Assembly (NCBI GenBank): GCA_003001795.1 | Contig: PVNI01000001.1 | Coordinates: 124,001 to 188,000 of the forward strand | DNA: 64,000 nucleotides | Origin: Actinomadura viridilutea | GTDB lineage: Bacteria; Actinomycetota; Actinomycetes; Streptosporangiales; Streptosporangiaceae | Direction of reading: 5' to 3' | Part shown: piece after piece, positions 17,417-28,206 of the stretch | Position numbering within the stretch: position 1 is the stretch's first letter | Layout: each line of letters begins with the position of its first letter | The notes under the pieces: generated by a model | What the model saw: only the letters and a program-made list of their open reading frames with translations | What the model was told of the DNA's origin: nothing | The model's database searches: none | Made by a program: the position numbers and the translations under genes

Positions 17417-18652
17417 ATGTTCCGGTTGACCGGTCGCGTGCTGCGCGTGTCGGCCGTCGTGGTCGCGGTGGTGTGCGCCTACGCCGCCGGAATGATCACC
17501 GGCGGCGGGCCGCCCGTGGAACGCCGCGCGGACGAGTCGGCCGCGCCGTCGCTGCTGGACGAGGCGGCCACGCGGATCGGCCGCGCGGCGGCGCATCCGG
17601 TCGATCGCGGCACGCTCGACCGCGCCGCCATCGACGGGATGCTGCGCTCCCTCGGCGACAAGTGGGCCCGCCACTACTCGGCGCAGGAGTTCGACGACTT
17701 CCAGGGCAGGCTGAACGGCCGCTACAGCGGCGTCGGGCTGTGGCTGGGCACGGTCGAGGACGGCGGCGCGGGACGGAACGCCGACCGGCGCGTCCGGGTG
17801 GCCAGCGTGCAGCCCGGCTCGGCGGCCGAGCGCGCCGGCGTCCGGGTCGGCGACCTCATCACGCACGTGGGCTCCACCGACGTCACCGGCTGGGACGCCG
17901 CGCGGATCGCGGCGCAGCTGCGCGGGCGGCCGGGCACCGGCGTCGCCCTGACCGTGGAACGCGACGGCGCGCCGCAGCGGTTCTGGCTCGTGCGCACCCC
18001 GGTCGCCGGAAACGACGTCACCGTGGCGGACCTGGCCGACCACACCCGCCTGATCCGCGTCGGCGCGTTCACGCGGGGCGTGGGCCGCCAGGTGCGCGGC
18101 GCGGTGGCCGGCGCCGCCGGCCCGCCCCGCGGCGGCCTCCTGCTGGACCTGCGCGGCAATCCCGGCGGGCTGCTGGACGAGGCGGTGGAGACCGCGTCGG
18201 CGTTCCTGCCCGGCGGACCGGTGGTGATCTACGAGCATCGCGGCGAGCACGGCATGATCAGCGAGCGGCGGGACGTCACCCGGCCGGGCGACGCCGAGAC
18301 GCCGCTGGTCGTGCTGGTCGACGCGGGCACCGCCAGCGCCGCCGAGGTGGTCGCCGGGTCGCTGCGCGACCGCGACCGCGCGGTGATCGTAGGATCCCGT
18401 ACCTACGGGAAGGGGTCGGTGCAGGAGCCGATCCGGCTCGCCGACGGCTCGGCGATCGAGCTGACCGTCGGTCGCTACCGGACGCCGAGCGGCCGTAACC
18501 TCGATGGCGTGGGGATCGAGCCGGACGTGGCCGTCTCCGCGAACCGTCCCCCCAAGGAGGCCGAGCGGCGCGCCCAGGAGGTGCTGCGCGGGCTGCTCGC
18601 CACGCTGCCCAGACCAGCGGCGGGCAGCGTGCTGGACAAGGACCGAGGCTGA
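17417..18652 (+). CDS. S41-family C-terminal processing protease
   Basis: A periplasm-facing serine protease of the tail-specific (CtpA) family. The 411 residues start with a signal anchor ([20 protein letters not shown]). A PDZ domain follows around 105-185 ([21 protein letters not shown]), then the S41 catalytic domain with the Ser307/Lys332 dyad in GTASAAE and YGKGS, 25 residues apart as expected. The natural substrates are unknown. The gene lies in the conserved ftsEX-S41-smpB-tmRNA order. The last two are the trans-translation pair, whose tag ends in the hydrophobic LAA that tail-specific proteases can recognise, but the domain faces outward, so a functional link is not implied. Confidence 0.92.
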   Translation: MFRLTGRVLRVSAVVVAVVCAYAAGMITGGGPPVERRADESAAPSLLDEAATRIGRAAAHPVDRGTLDRAAIDGMLRSLGDKWARHYSAQEFDDFQGRLNGRYSGVGLWLGTVEDGGAGRNADRRVRVASVQPGSAAERAGVRVGDLITHVGSTDVTGWDAARIAAQLRGRPGTGVALTVERDGAPQRFWLVRTPVAGNDVTVADLADHTRLIRVGAFTRGVGRQVRGAVAGAAGPPRGGLLLDLRGNPGGLLDEAVETASAFLPGGPVVIYEHRGEHGMISERRDVTRPGDAETPLVVLVDAGTASAAEVVAGSLRDRDRAVIVGSRTYGKGSVQEPIRLADGSAIELTVGRYRTPSGRNLDGVGIEPDVAVSANRPPKEAERRAQEVLRGLLATLPRPAAGSVLDKDRG

Positions 18653-18656
18653 TCAC

Positions 18657-19130
18657 GTGCCACGCGAGACAGGGCGCAAGCTCATCGCGCAGAACAAGCG
18701 TGCCCGCTACGACTACCACATCGACGACACGTGGGAGGCGGGCCTGGTGCTGATGGGCACGGAGGTGAAGGCGCTGCGCGCCGGCCGTGCCTCGCTCGCC
18801 GACGGTTACGCCCACATCAAGGACGGGGAGGTGTGGCTGGAGAACGTCCACATCCCCGAGTACCTGCAGGGCACCTGGACCAACCACGCCCCCCGCCGGC
18901 CGCGCAAGCTGCTGCTGCACCGGCGAGAGATCGACAAGATGGCCGGGAAGGCGGCCGAGGCGGGGTGGACGCTGATCCCGCTGTCGCTGTATTTCAAGGA
19001 CGGCAAGGCCAAGGTCGAGATCGGTCTGGCCCGTGGTAAGAAGACCTACGACAAGCGCCAGGCCATCGCCAAGCGCGAAGCCGACCGGGAGATGCGGCGG
19101 GCGGCCGCGGCACGGTTCAGGAGACGGTGA
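18657..19130 (+). CDS. smpB: SsrA-binding protein SmpB
   Basis: RNA-binding partner of tmRNA, needed to place it in the A site of stalled ribosomes. The 157 residues show the OB-fold core ([47 protein letters not shown]) and a basic C-terminal tail ([19 protein letters not shown]) that reads the mRNA channel. The GTG at 18657 is chosen because the family begins with a short basic lead ([19 protein letters not shown]). It starts four bases after the protease stop, so the two genes probably share a transcript. The tmRNA gene itself lies 2.4 kb downstream, beyond the transpeptidase-like gene. Confidence 0.96.
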   Translation: MPRETGRKLIAQNKRARYDYHIDDTWEAGLVLMGTEVKALRAGRASLADGYAHIKDGEVWLENVHIPEYLQGTWTNHAPRRPRKLLLHRREIDKMAGKAAEAGWTLIPLSLYFKDGKAKVEIGLARGKKTYDKRQAIAKREADREMRRAAAARFRRR

Positions 19131-19133
19131 AGG

Positions 19134-21164
19134 GTGTCGATGAACAGCCCGGGTAGCGCGTCGCGCGGGTCCGGACGGCGTTTCCGCGCGCGCGGCAGGC
19201 GATGGGGCCGGCGGGGTCCCGGGATGTCCAGGCCGCGCCGGGTGGTCTCGGTGGCGGGCTGCGGCCTGCTGGTCGCGAGCATGACGTCGGGGTGCTTCGC
19301 CGAGCCGTCCGCCATGCCCACGGTGCGGGACTTCCTGATCGCCTGGGAGGTCGGCAACTACGAGGCCGCGGCGAGCAAGACGATCGGCGCGGACCGCAAG
19401 GCGGTGGCCGAGCAGCTCGGCTCGCTGCGGCGGCAGCTGGACGCGGCGTCCCTGCGGCTCGGCCTCGGTCTGCCGGTGCCGCCCGGCGGCACGCCCGCCA
19501 AGGCGATCACCAAGAACGGCGACAACGCGGTCGCCCGGTTCGCGGTGAAGATCGACTTGGGGGAGAACGGCCAGCCGTGGACCTACGAGGGCCGGATGCG
19601 GCTGCGCCGGGTGGACGGCGACTGGAAGGTGATCTGGGACCCGTCGATCATCCATCCGCGGCTGCGGGACGGCATGCGGCTGGCGGTGCTGACCGAGGTG
19701 TCGCCGCGCGCCCCGATCTACGACGCCGACGACCGGCGCATGCTGCGCAAGGTCCGGACCGACATCGTCGGCGTGTACCCCGGGCAGCTGCGCGACCCGG
19801 AGAAGATGCTCGAGCAGCTCACCCGCGTCACCAAGATCGACGGCGGGCGCAAGCTGGACACCGAGCGGCTGGTCGGACGGGTCAACTCGGCGCCGCCGGA
19901 GCGGTTCCTGCCGCTGCTGACGCTGCGGCACCCGCAGGGCGTGGCGATCGCGCAGCGGATGCCGCAGGGCGCCGGGCTGCGCGTGCAGACGGTCTGGGCG
20001 CCGATCGCCTCCGCCGCCGCGCCCGAGCTGGTCGGCGAGCTCGGCCCGGCCACCGCCGACCGGCTGCAGCAGGTCGGGGCGCCCTACCAGCCGGGGGACA
20101 CCATCGGCGTCAGCGGCATCCAGCTGCTGCTGCAGCGGCGGCTGGCCGGCACGCCCACCGTCCGGGTGGTCGCGCAGGACCCGTCCGGCCGGAACGTCCA
20201 GGAGCTGCGCTCGTGGGTCGGCCAGGAGCCGCAGCCCGTCCGCACCACCCTCGACGCGGCGTTCCAGCGCAGCGCGGACCGGACGCTGGCCAGGGTGCCG
20301 GCGCCGGCGTCCATGGTGGCCCTGCGGCCCAGCACGGGCGAGGTGCTGGCCGTGGCGAACAACAAGCTGACGGGCGGCCGCAACCTGGCGATGGAGGGCA
20401 GCTACCCGCCCGGGCTGACGTTCGGGATCGTCTCGGCCGAGGCGCTGCTGCAGCGCGGCCTGACCAAGAACACGCCCACCGACTGCCCCGCCTCCGCCAC
20501 CGTCGGCGGCCAGACGTTCACCAACCCCGGCGGCAAGGCCGGCGGCAAGCGGCCCCTGCAGAAGAACTTCGCCTACTCCTGCGCCACCACCCTGGCCCAG
20601 CTCAGCACCCGGCTGGACGCGGCGACGCTGCTGGCCGAGGCGGGCCGGTTCGGGCTCGGCAAGGACTGGGGGCTGACCGTGCCGGCGTTCACCGGAACGG
20701 TCCCGAGCCCCCGCAACGACGCCGAGAAGGCCGCCGTCGCGATCGGGCAGGGCGGGGTGCGGGTCAGCCCGCTGGCCATGGCCCTGGTCGCCGGAGCGGT
20801 GGAGACGGGCACCTGGCGGCCCCCGTACCTGCTGCGCGAGCCGCAGGACCCCACGATGGCCGCCCCGCAGACCCTGCCGCCCGTCGCCACGTCCGACCTG
20901 AAGGACCTGGTGCGGCGCTCGGTGTTCGAGGGCACCGCCCGGGCCGCCAACGTGCCCGGCGGCGGCAAGGTGACGGGCGTGGCCGCCACGGTCACGTACA
21001 AGGAGAACGGCCGTGACAAGGTCGTCTCGTGGTTCGTGGGCTCGCGCGCCGACACCGCCTTCGCGATCGCCGTGGAGGGCCAGTACAACGCCGCCCAGCT
21101 CGCCGCCACGTTCCTGCGGGGCGGCATCCCGTCGACGCCCGTGGGCGGCGCCGCGGCCCGCTGA
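19134..21164 (+). CDS. penicillin-binding-protein-like lipoprotein lacking catalytic residues
   Basis: A 676-residue protein with the architecture of class B penicillin-binding proteins of the MecA type: a lipoprotein signal ending MTSGC near residue 54, an NTF2-like N-terminal domain, a dimerisation-like domain and a transpeptidase fold. All three active-site motifs are altered. SxxK, expected in YPPGSTFK, reads LTFG at 428-431. SxN reads SCA at 482-484. KTG reads VTG at 613-615. Flanking family blocks (STGEVLAVAN, AIGQGGVRVSPLAMA) are kept and there is no frameshift, so this looks like a maintained pseudoenzyme rather than a decaying gene. A start at the ATG at 19224 would give a more usual signal peptide. 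It lies between smpB and tmRNA. Confidence 0.85.
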   Translation: MSMNSPGSASRGSGRRFRARGRRWGRRGPGMSRPRRVVSVAGCGLLVASMTSGCFAEPSAMPTVRDFLIAWEVGNYEAAASKTIGADRKAVAEQLGSLRRQLDAASLRLGLGLPVPPGGTPAKAITKNGDNAVARFAVKIDLGENGQPWTYEGRMRLRRVDGDWKVIWDPSIIHPRLRDGMRLAVLTEVSPRAPIYDADDRRMLRKVRTDIVGVYPGQLRDPEKMLEQLTRVTKIDGGRKLDTERLVGRVNSAPPERFLPLLTLRHPQGVAIAQRMPQGAGLRVQTVWAPIASAAAPELVGELGPATADRLQQVGAPYQPGDTIGVSGIQLLLQRRLAGTPTVRVVAQDPSGRNVQELRSWVGQEPQPVRTTLDAAFQRSADRTLARVPAPASMVALRPSTGEVLAVANNKLTGGRNLAMEGSYPPGLTFGIVSAEALLQRGLTKNTPTDCPASATVGGQTFTNPGGKAGGKRPLQKNFAYSCATTLAQLSTRLDAATLLAEAGRFGLGKDWGLTVPAFTGTVPSPRNDAEKAAVAIGQGGVRVSPLAMALVAGAVETGTWRPPYLLREPQDPTMAAPQTLPPVATSDLKDLVRRSVFEGTARAANVPGGGKVTGVAATVTYKENGRDKVVSWFVGSRADTAFAIAVEGQYNAAQLAATFLRGGIPSTPVGGAAAR

Positions 21165-21509
21165 TCGCCGGGCCGCGGGCCCGTGTTACGGCCTCGCGGA
21201 TGGTCGTTGCAGCTTTGTTATCTCTTTACTCTGGGGGCGCAACCATCCGGGGGCTCCCGCTCGTCTTTATGGGTGACTGAGGAACCGCTTGGGGGGTTGC
21301 GGACTCAGTCGCCGTGATGAGACCAGAGCCTCGTCTCGGGGGAGGCTCTGCTGTCCGGACCGGCCCGACCCTGCCGGTCGGCCCCGGTGGGCGAGCGGTT
21401 CTCGCCGCCCACCGGGGCATCACACTGTCTGGGGGGATTTTCCGTGGCGCCGTCCGCGTTATCCTTGTAGCGTCATCGTCGGGACGTGTCCCGGTTGACA
21501 ACTGAACAT
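21165..21509. other. hairpin-rich intergenic region before tmRNA
   Basis: No gene is visible. Two strong hairpins occur: AGAGCCTC paired with GAGGCTCT at 21325-21349, and a perfect 13-bp stem (GCCCCGGTGGGCG at 21381-21393, complement 21406-21418). Either could end the upstream transcript and shield tmRNA from read-through. A possible -10, TATCCT, is at 21460-21465, which would give a tmRNA precursor with about 38 extra bases. Confidence 0.5.
21460..21465 (+). promoter_or_regulatory. possible -10 of the tmRNA promoter
   Basis: TATCCT lies about 45 bases before the mature tmRNA 5' end, leaving a leader that RNase P could remove. The -35 is poor. A perfect TTGACA at 21495-21500 sits too near the mature end to serve as its -35. 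Confidence 0.3.
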
Positions 21510-21878
21510 GGGGGTGACCGGTTTCGACTTCGGCTGGTCGAGACAGGGGAAGCGGGCCGAGGGTTGCGGTCGTGACCTCGTAAATCCCGTGACCGCGAAC
21601 CAATAACTGCCAACCAGAAGCAGTCCGAGTTCGCCCTCGCCGCCTGAGCGAGGAGCGACTCTGTCGGCCCGGGAGCGTCTCCGACCCGGGATCCGGCATC
21701 ATGAGGAGACTCCACCTGCGCGCCCGGTCGCGGGGTGCGTAGGGACAGCGCACAGCGACTGAGCCCGTCGGCGACTTGCCTGCGAGAGCGCCGGGGCCGA
21801 GAAACCGCCTAGCAGGCTGCGCCCGGAGAAGCCCTGGCTCATCACCGAAGGACGCGGGTTCGATTCCCGCCACCTCCA
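21510..21878 (+). ncRNA. ssrA: transfer-messenger RNA (tmRNA)
   Basis: tmRNA rescues stalled ribosomes by adding a degradation tag. The 5' end GGGGGUGA pairs with CACCUCC at 21871-21877 to form the acceptor stem, and the T-arm GGTTCGATTCC is near 21857-21867. The tag frame starts at the resume codon GCC at 21609 and reads ANQKQSEFALAA, ending with TGA at 21645-21647; the charged alanine precedes it. After the discriminator A at 21878 the DNA reads CAA, so the 3' CCA is not encoded and must be added. smpB lies 2.4 kb upstream and a strong terminator starts ten bases after the mature end. Confidence 0.95.
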
Positions 21879-21887
21879 CAACTCCAC

Positions 21888-21925
21888 AAGCCGCTGGCCA
21901 GACACGCTCTGGCCAGCGGCTTTTT
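21888..21925 (+). terminator. intrinsic terminator of tmRNA
   Basis: A perfect 13-bp stem (AGCCGCTGGCCAG at 21889-21901, complement 21909-21921) with a seven-base loop is followed by TTTTT. It is the most canonical terminator in the window and begins ten bases after the tmRNA end. Confidence 0.93.
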
Positions 21926-22209
21926 GCTATCCACCCACCTCCCGCCGGCCGAGCACCTCATCCGTTCGGGCAGACACGACAGCGTCGGTCCGCGATCGCG
22001 CCTGTGGTGACGGCGGTGTGCGCCGACCGGCCCGTGGACGGTAGCCACGGTTCGCCGCGGTGCAACTGCTGGCCAGGCTGGTGCGCCACCTGCGTGTGTC
22101 GTGCAGCCTAAGGTCGCCGACGGGTGAAAGGCCGACCGGCCGCCAGAGTCTACGAATCCAACTGAATGAAATCCCGACTCCGCCGTCATAGACTCGCAGG
22201 TCAGCAAGT
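21926..22209 (+). promoter_or_regulatory. presumed CRISPR leader region
   Basis: 284 bases between the tmRNA terminator and the first CRISPR repeat, with no gene. The last 70 bases are less GC-rich (ACTGAATGAAATCCCG) and end AGGTCAGCAAGT directly at the repeat. The leader is placed on this side because the repeats at the other end of the array are degenerate and because the repeat has the type I-E orientation. Confidence 0.6.
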
Positions 22210-23830
22210 GTCGGCCCCGCGCACGCGGGGATGCTCCACAACGACACCGGCTTTTATGCGCAGGGTCCTCGTCGGCCCCGCGCACGCGGGGATGCTTCGA
22301 TCATCGGGTCGGGCGTGACCGAGGATGAGGTGTCGGCCCCGCGCACGCGGGGATGCTCCCTCGCCGAAATGCAGGCGACCGCCCATGCGCTGGGGAGCAA
22401 GTGTCGGCCCCGCGCACGCGGGGATGCTCCCTGGTGGGACCCGACCTCCGGCATCGTTGTCACGTCGGCCCCGCGCACGCGGGGATGCTCCGCGGGCTGT
22501 GTGCATCAACGTCACTGAGCCTGCGTCGGCCCCGCGCACGCGGGGATGCTCCCCGGCATCACCGGTTCGGCCTAGCGTCTGCCGCGTCGGCCCCGCGCAC
22601 GCGGGGATGCTCCGAGGGCGAGATACCCGAGGACCCGCTGCTCGGGGTCGGCCCCGCGCACGCGGGGATGCTCCCCGTTCTGCGTACGGTTCTCGGTGCC
22701 GCGTTCCGTCGGCCCCGCGCACGCGGGGATGCTCCCTTCGTCATGTCGATCGCGTCCCCGATGTCCGGGTCGGCCCCGCGCACGCGGGGATGCTCCGCTC
22801 CCTGACTACCGGGCCCTATCCGCTGAGTAGTCGGCCCCGCGCACGCGGGGATGCTCCTCGATCACTGTCGGGCGTCTCGGGATCGTGCCGGTCGGCCCCG
22901 CGCACGCGGGGATGCTCCCTTGCGCCATCATCTGTCCCATGGCTACTGCCGGTCGGCCCCGCGCACGCGGGGATGCTCCCGCCGCAGAGCCCTCATCGTC
23001 GGCGCCAGCGGTGTCGGCCCCGCGCACGCGGGGATGCTCCCGACTCCTCTGTGTCCTCTCGGAAATGGGGATCGTCGGCCCCGCGCACGCGGGGATGCTC
23101 CTCTCGTTGCGGAGAGTAGCGCGAATTTCAAATTGTCGGCCCCGCGCACGCGGGGATGCTCCGCTGCTGATCTACTGCCGGGCGGGGTGCGAGCGGTCGG
23201 CCCCGCGCACGCGGGGATGCTCCACAGCGAAAGCGCCCCGCCCACCGATGTCACGGTCGGCCCCGCGCACGCGGGGATGCTCCGAGCATCGGCGGCGCCT
23301 GGAACATCCTGGGCGAGTCGGTCCCGCGCACGCGGGGATGCTCCCGCCTGCGCGGCCTCGCGGGTGGACGTCTCCACGTCGGCCCCGCGCACGCGGGGAT
23401 GCTCCCAGCATCGAGAGCACTGTCAGGGCGATGACTGCGTCGGCCCCGCGCACGCGGGGATGCTCCCTGACGAGCGGAGCCGAGGCGCTCCGGCGACATG
23501 TCGGCCCCGCGCACGCGGGGATGCTCCTCCTGCCGGGCCTTGCCGGGCGCCGGTAAAGCTGTCGGCCCCGCGCACGCGGGGATGCTCCCACCTCGGCGGG
23601 CCGGCCGCCGCTCGGTGACACGTCGGCCCCGCGCACGTGGGGATGGTCCTGACCGCCCACGCCGCCGTGAACGCGGTCTTGAGTCGGCCCCGCGCACGCG
23701 GGGATGGTCCGCGGCGTCGCTTCGCGATGGCCCTTCGGGCCACGTCGGCCCCGCGCCCGCGGGGATGGTTCGCTGCCACCGAGTCAACGTACGGCGCTTA
23801 CGGTGTCGGCCCCGTGCACGCGGGATGATC
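22210..23830 (+). CRISPR. type I-E-like CRISPR array, 27 repeats and 26 spacers
   Basis: The 28-base repeat starts GTCGGCCCCGCG and ends CGCGGGGATGCTCC, with the short CCCCGC/GCGGGG stem of type I-E repeats. Repeats begin at 22210, 22271, 22332, 22403, 22464 and then every 61 bases, apart from one 60-base step at 23196-23256, up to 23805. Spacers are 33 bases, except the third (22360-22402, 43 bases) and the one at 23224-23255 (32 bases). Repeats are identical except for single changes at 22271 and 23317 and progressive decay in the last four: GATGGTCC replaces GATGCTCC from 23622 on, and the final copy at 23805 lacks a G. This marks the trailer end on the right. No cas gene is present anywhere in the window, so the array depends on a Cascade encoded elsewhere or is orphaned. 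Confidence 0.98.
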
Positions 23831-23980
23831 ACCGGGCGTAGACCGCCGCGACGAACCGGTCTTGGTCGACTTCGCGCATGCGGAGTTCTCCTTGCATGTG
23901 GCGAATGTGTGGAGGCGAACTTGTGGCGGGGGAGAGTGCCCCCCGTCGGTGTGGGGGACGGCCGGGGTGTGTGATTGCGG

Positions 23981-25231
23981 TTAGGAGCGGGCGGTCGCCG
24001 GGGTGGGGTGGGGTTCTGTGGCTGTGTCGTCGGAGCGGATCACCGTGAGGGAGATCGCTGCCGCGCCGAGGGCGCCGATGATGGCGAACGCGTAGAAGCC
24101 CCAGGGGTAGGCGAGACCTGCCGACAGCAGGGAGCCGCCGAGCAGCGGGCCGCAGATCGCGCCGATGCGTCCGACGCCGGCCACGGCGCCCAGGCCGGTC
24201 GCGCGGCTCGCCACCGGGTAGGCGCGGCCGACGGCGGCGTAGACCAGCACCTGCGCGCTGAACACGAAGCAGCCCGCCAGGAAGACCGCCGCGTACAGGC
24301 CGACGCTCGGCAGCTTGACGCTGAGCAGCGCCAGGAACACCGCCGCGGCGCCGAACCAGGCGATCGTGGCCGGCCGGACGCCCCTGCGGTCGGCCACATA
24401 TCCGGCAAGGAGCAGACCGGCGACGGCGCCGACGTTGAGGGTGAGCAGCAGACCCAGCGCGGCGCCGAGCGGGTAGCCGGCCTGCCGCATGATTTCCGGC
24501 AGCCAGGTGTTCAGGCCGTACACCAGCAGCAGCCCCATGAAGGAGGCCACCCAGAACGCGAGTGTTGTGCGCAGCAGGCCGCCCTTGAACAGGGCTCCCA
24601 CCGTGACGCCGGTGGTCGCCTTTGCCGCACCAGACGTGCGGGCCGCCAGGAACGAGGTGGACTCGGGCAGGTACCGCACCATGAGCGGCACCAGCACCAG
24701 CGAGGGCAGGGCGCCGACCACGAACATGGTGCGCCAGCCCAGCGACGGGATGACCGCTATGCCCAGCAGTGCGGTGAGAACGGCTCCGACGTGGTAGCCG
24801 GTCATGATCGTCGTGGTGGCGCTGCTGCTGCGGCCGCGCCGGGCATGCTCGCCGACCAGCGTGATCGCGGTGGGCAGGCAGCCGCCCAGCCCGAGACCGG
24901 CCAGGAAGCGCAGCAGGCCGAACACCGCGGCCGACGGCGCGGCCGCGCACAGGCCGGTGAACACCGAGAAAGCGATCACGGAGGCGATCAGTGCCTTGCG
25001 GCGACCGACGATGTCGGTGATGGCACCGATCGCCAGCGCGCCGATCGTCATGCCGACCAGGCCCACCGTGGACACCGCCGACGCGGTGCCCGGTGTCAGG
25101 TCCCAGACGTGCTCGCGCAGCAGCACGGGCAGGACGGTGCCGAGCACCACCAGGTCGAAGCCGTCCAGGAGCACGGCTGCCCAACAGAGCGGCAGCGCCC
25201 ACGAACGAGCGGGGTGGGACGGGGACGCCAT
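23981..25231 (-). CDS. MFS transporter, aromatic acid:H+ symporter type
   Basis: A 416-residue, twelve-helix permease predicted to import an aromatic or related organic acid with protons. The first helix carries LLDGFDLVVLGTVLP, the DGxD-type signature of the AAHS family (BenK/PcaK/MhpT-like). The loop 2-3 MFS motif reads GAITDIVGRRKALI and its repeat in the second half GYVADRRGVRPATI. A central cytoplasmic loop ending FLAARTSGAAKATTG separates the halves. The ATG at 25231 is set by AGGAGG seven bases upstream. The gene stands alone with no catabolic gene beside it, so the substrate is not predictable. Its 3' end comes within 150 bases of the decayed CRISPR trailer. Confidence 0.88.
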   Translation of the reverse strand: MASPSHPARSWALPLCWAAVLLDGFDLVVLGTVLPVLLREHVWDLTPGTASAVSTVGLVGMTIGALAIGAITDIVGRRKALIASVIAFSVFTGLCAAAPSAAVFGLLRFLAGLGLGGCLPTAITLVGEHARRGRSSSATTTIMTGYHVGAVLTALLGIAVIPSLGWRTMFVVGALPSLVLVPLMVRYLPESTSFLAARTSGAAKATTGVTVGALFKGGLLRTTLAFWVASFMGLLLVYGLNTWLPEIMRQAGYPLGAALGLLLTLNVGAVAGLLLAGYVADRRGVRPATIAWFGAAAVFLALLSVKLPSVGLYAAVFLAGCFVFSAQVLVYAAVGRAYPVASRATGLGAVAGVGRIGAICGPLLGGSLLSAGLAYPWGFYAFAIIGALGAAAISLTVIRSDDTATEPHPTPATARS

Positions 25232-26069
25232 GCACGACCTCCTGTGAACTGCCTCATGAAATGGGGTGGCGTCCATGCTCTCCGCAGGTCAGCGTGCTGC
25301 CGCGGATCGCCTTCCGGTGAATGGAAGGGACTTCGTAACGATCAGTGAGGGCGCGGTCGCCCGGCTCGGCAGCCCGGCATGGCGGCGAGGGAGGGCGAAG
25401 CGTCGCGGTGACGTCGGTCGCGGGTCTCTCGTGCAACCGTCCATCAAGGGACGCGGTGGCGAGTCCTGCCTGGTGCTGCCGGTCTCTAGGTCGTGCGCGA
25501 CGTCCACGAGCATCTGCGCGGGGCGATGTCGAGGAAGTCTGCGGCGAGGATGGCCTCCAGGATTGAGCTGGCGCGGCGCCATGCGGTTGAACGTGAGCAG
25601 CGTGAACCCTCAGCTGGAGAGAGCGACTGGCGCAGAGCCCGCCGTGACTTTCGCCGCCTCTTCACCGCGTCGGTCCAGACGGGCAGAGTGTGCTAGGCAG
25701 GACCCGGTGGTGCCGACCTCTCGATGCGCTGTCGTTCGTCCAGTCGCGTTTGTTTCGGTGACGAACTGCATGGATGGCAGGGGCGCTCTCATTGGTCGGT
25801 GAAAGCGTCAGATTCAGTGGGTGTTCTGACGAACCATTGCAGTTCGGTGATCGGGCGATCATAACGGAAATGGTGCAGGTCACCACTGGATTGGGTCTCT
25901 CCTTTCGGAGGGTGATTGCTTCTTCGTCGCCGGTGCCGTGTAGAACATGTGCGACGGGGGCGTGATGGCATGAATGCACGGCCGCGTTGTGTTTGCGGAA
26001 CGTCGGCGGCCGATGGTGTGATTTATCCCGCCCGGCGACGGGGGCGGTTTGCCAGGGAGGGACACGGGC
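25232..26069. other. 838-bp region without a recognisable gene, lower GC
   Basis: Base composition drops compared with both flanks, most clearly from 25700 to 26030. Short frames are open on both strands; one at 25493-25696 encodes a basic, Arg/Glu-rich peptide (RMASRIELARRHAVEREQRE) with no ribosome site and no family resemblance. No tRNA, terminal repeats or transposase remnants are visible. The start of the MFS promoter lies at one end and the kinase promoter at the other. The composition suggests decayed or transferred DNA. Confidence 0.4.
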
Positions 26070-28196
<2,127 letters not shown>

Positions 28197-28206
28197 CATC
28201 GATGCG

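Noticed and set aside
21850..21880. A duplicated tmRNA 3' end marking an integrated element (attL/attR)
   Set aside because: No second copy of the T-arm and acceptor sequence was found in the rest of the window and there is no integrase gene.
22201..23830. Open frames within the CRISPR array on both strands
   Set aside because: They are translations of the repeat itself (blocks such as APRTRGCS every 20 residues) and not proteins.
25493..25696. A small basic protein gene in the low-GC gap
   Set aside because: No ribosome site, mixed codon third positions and no family signature; other frames are equally open.
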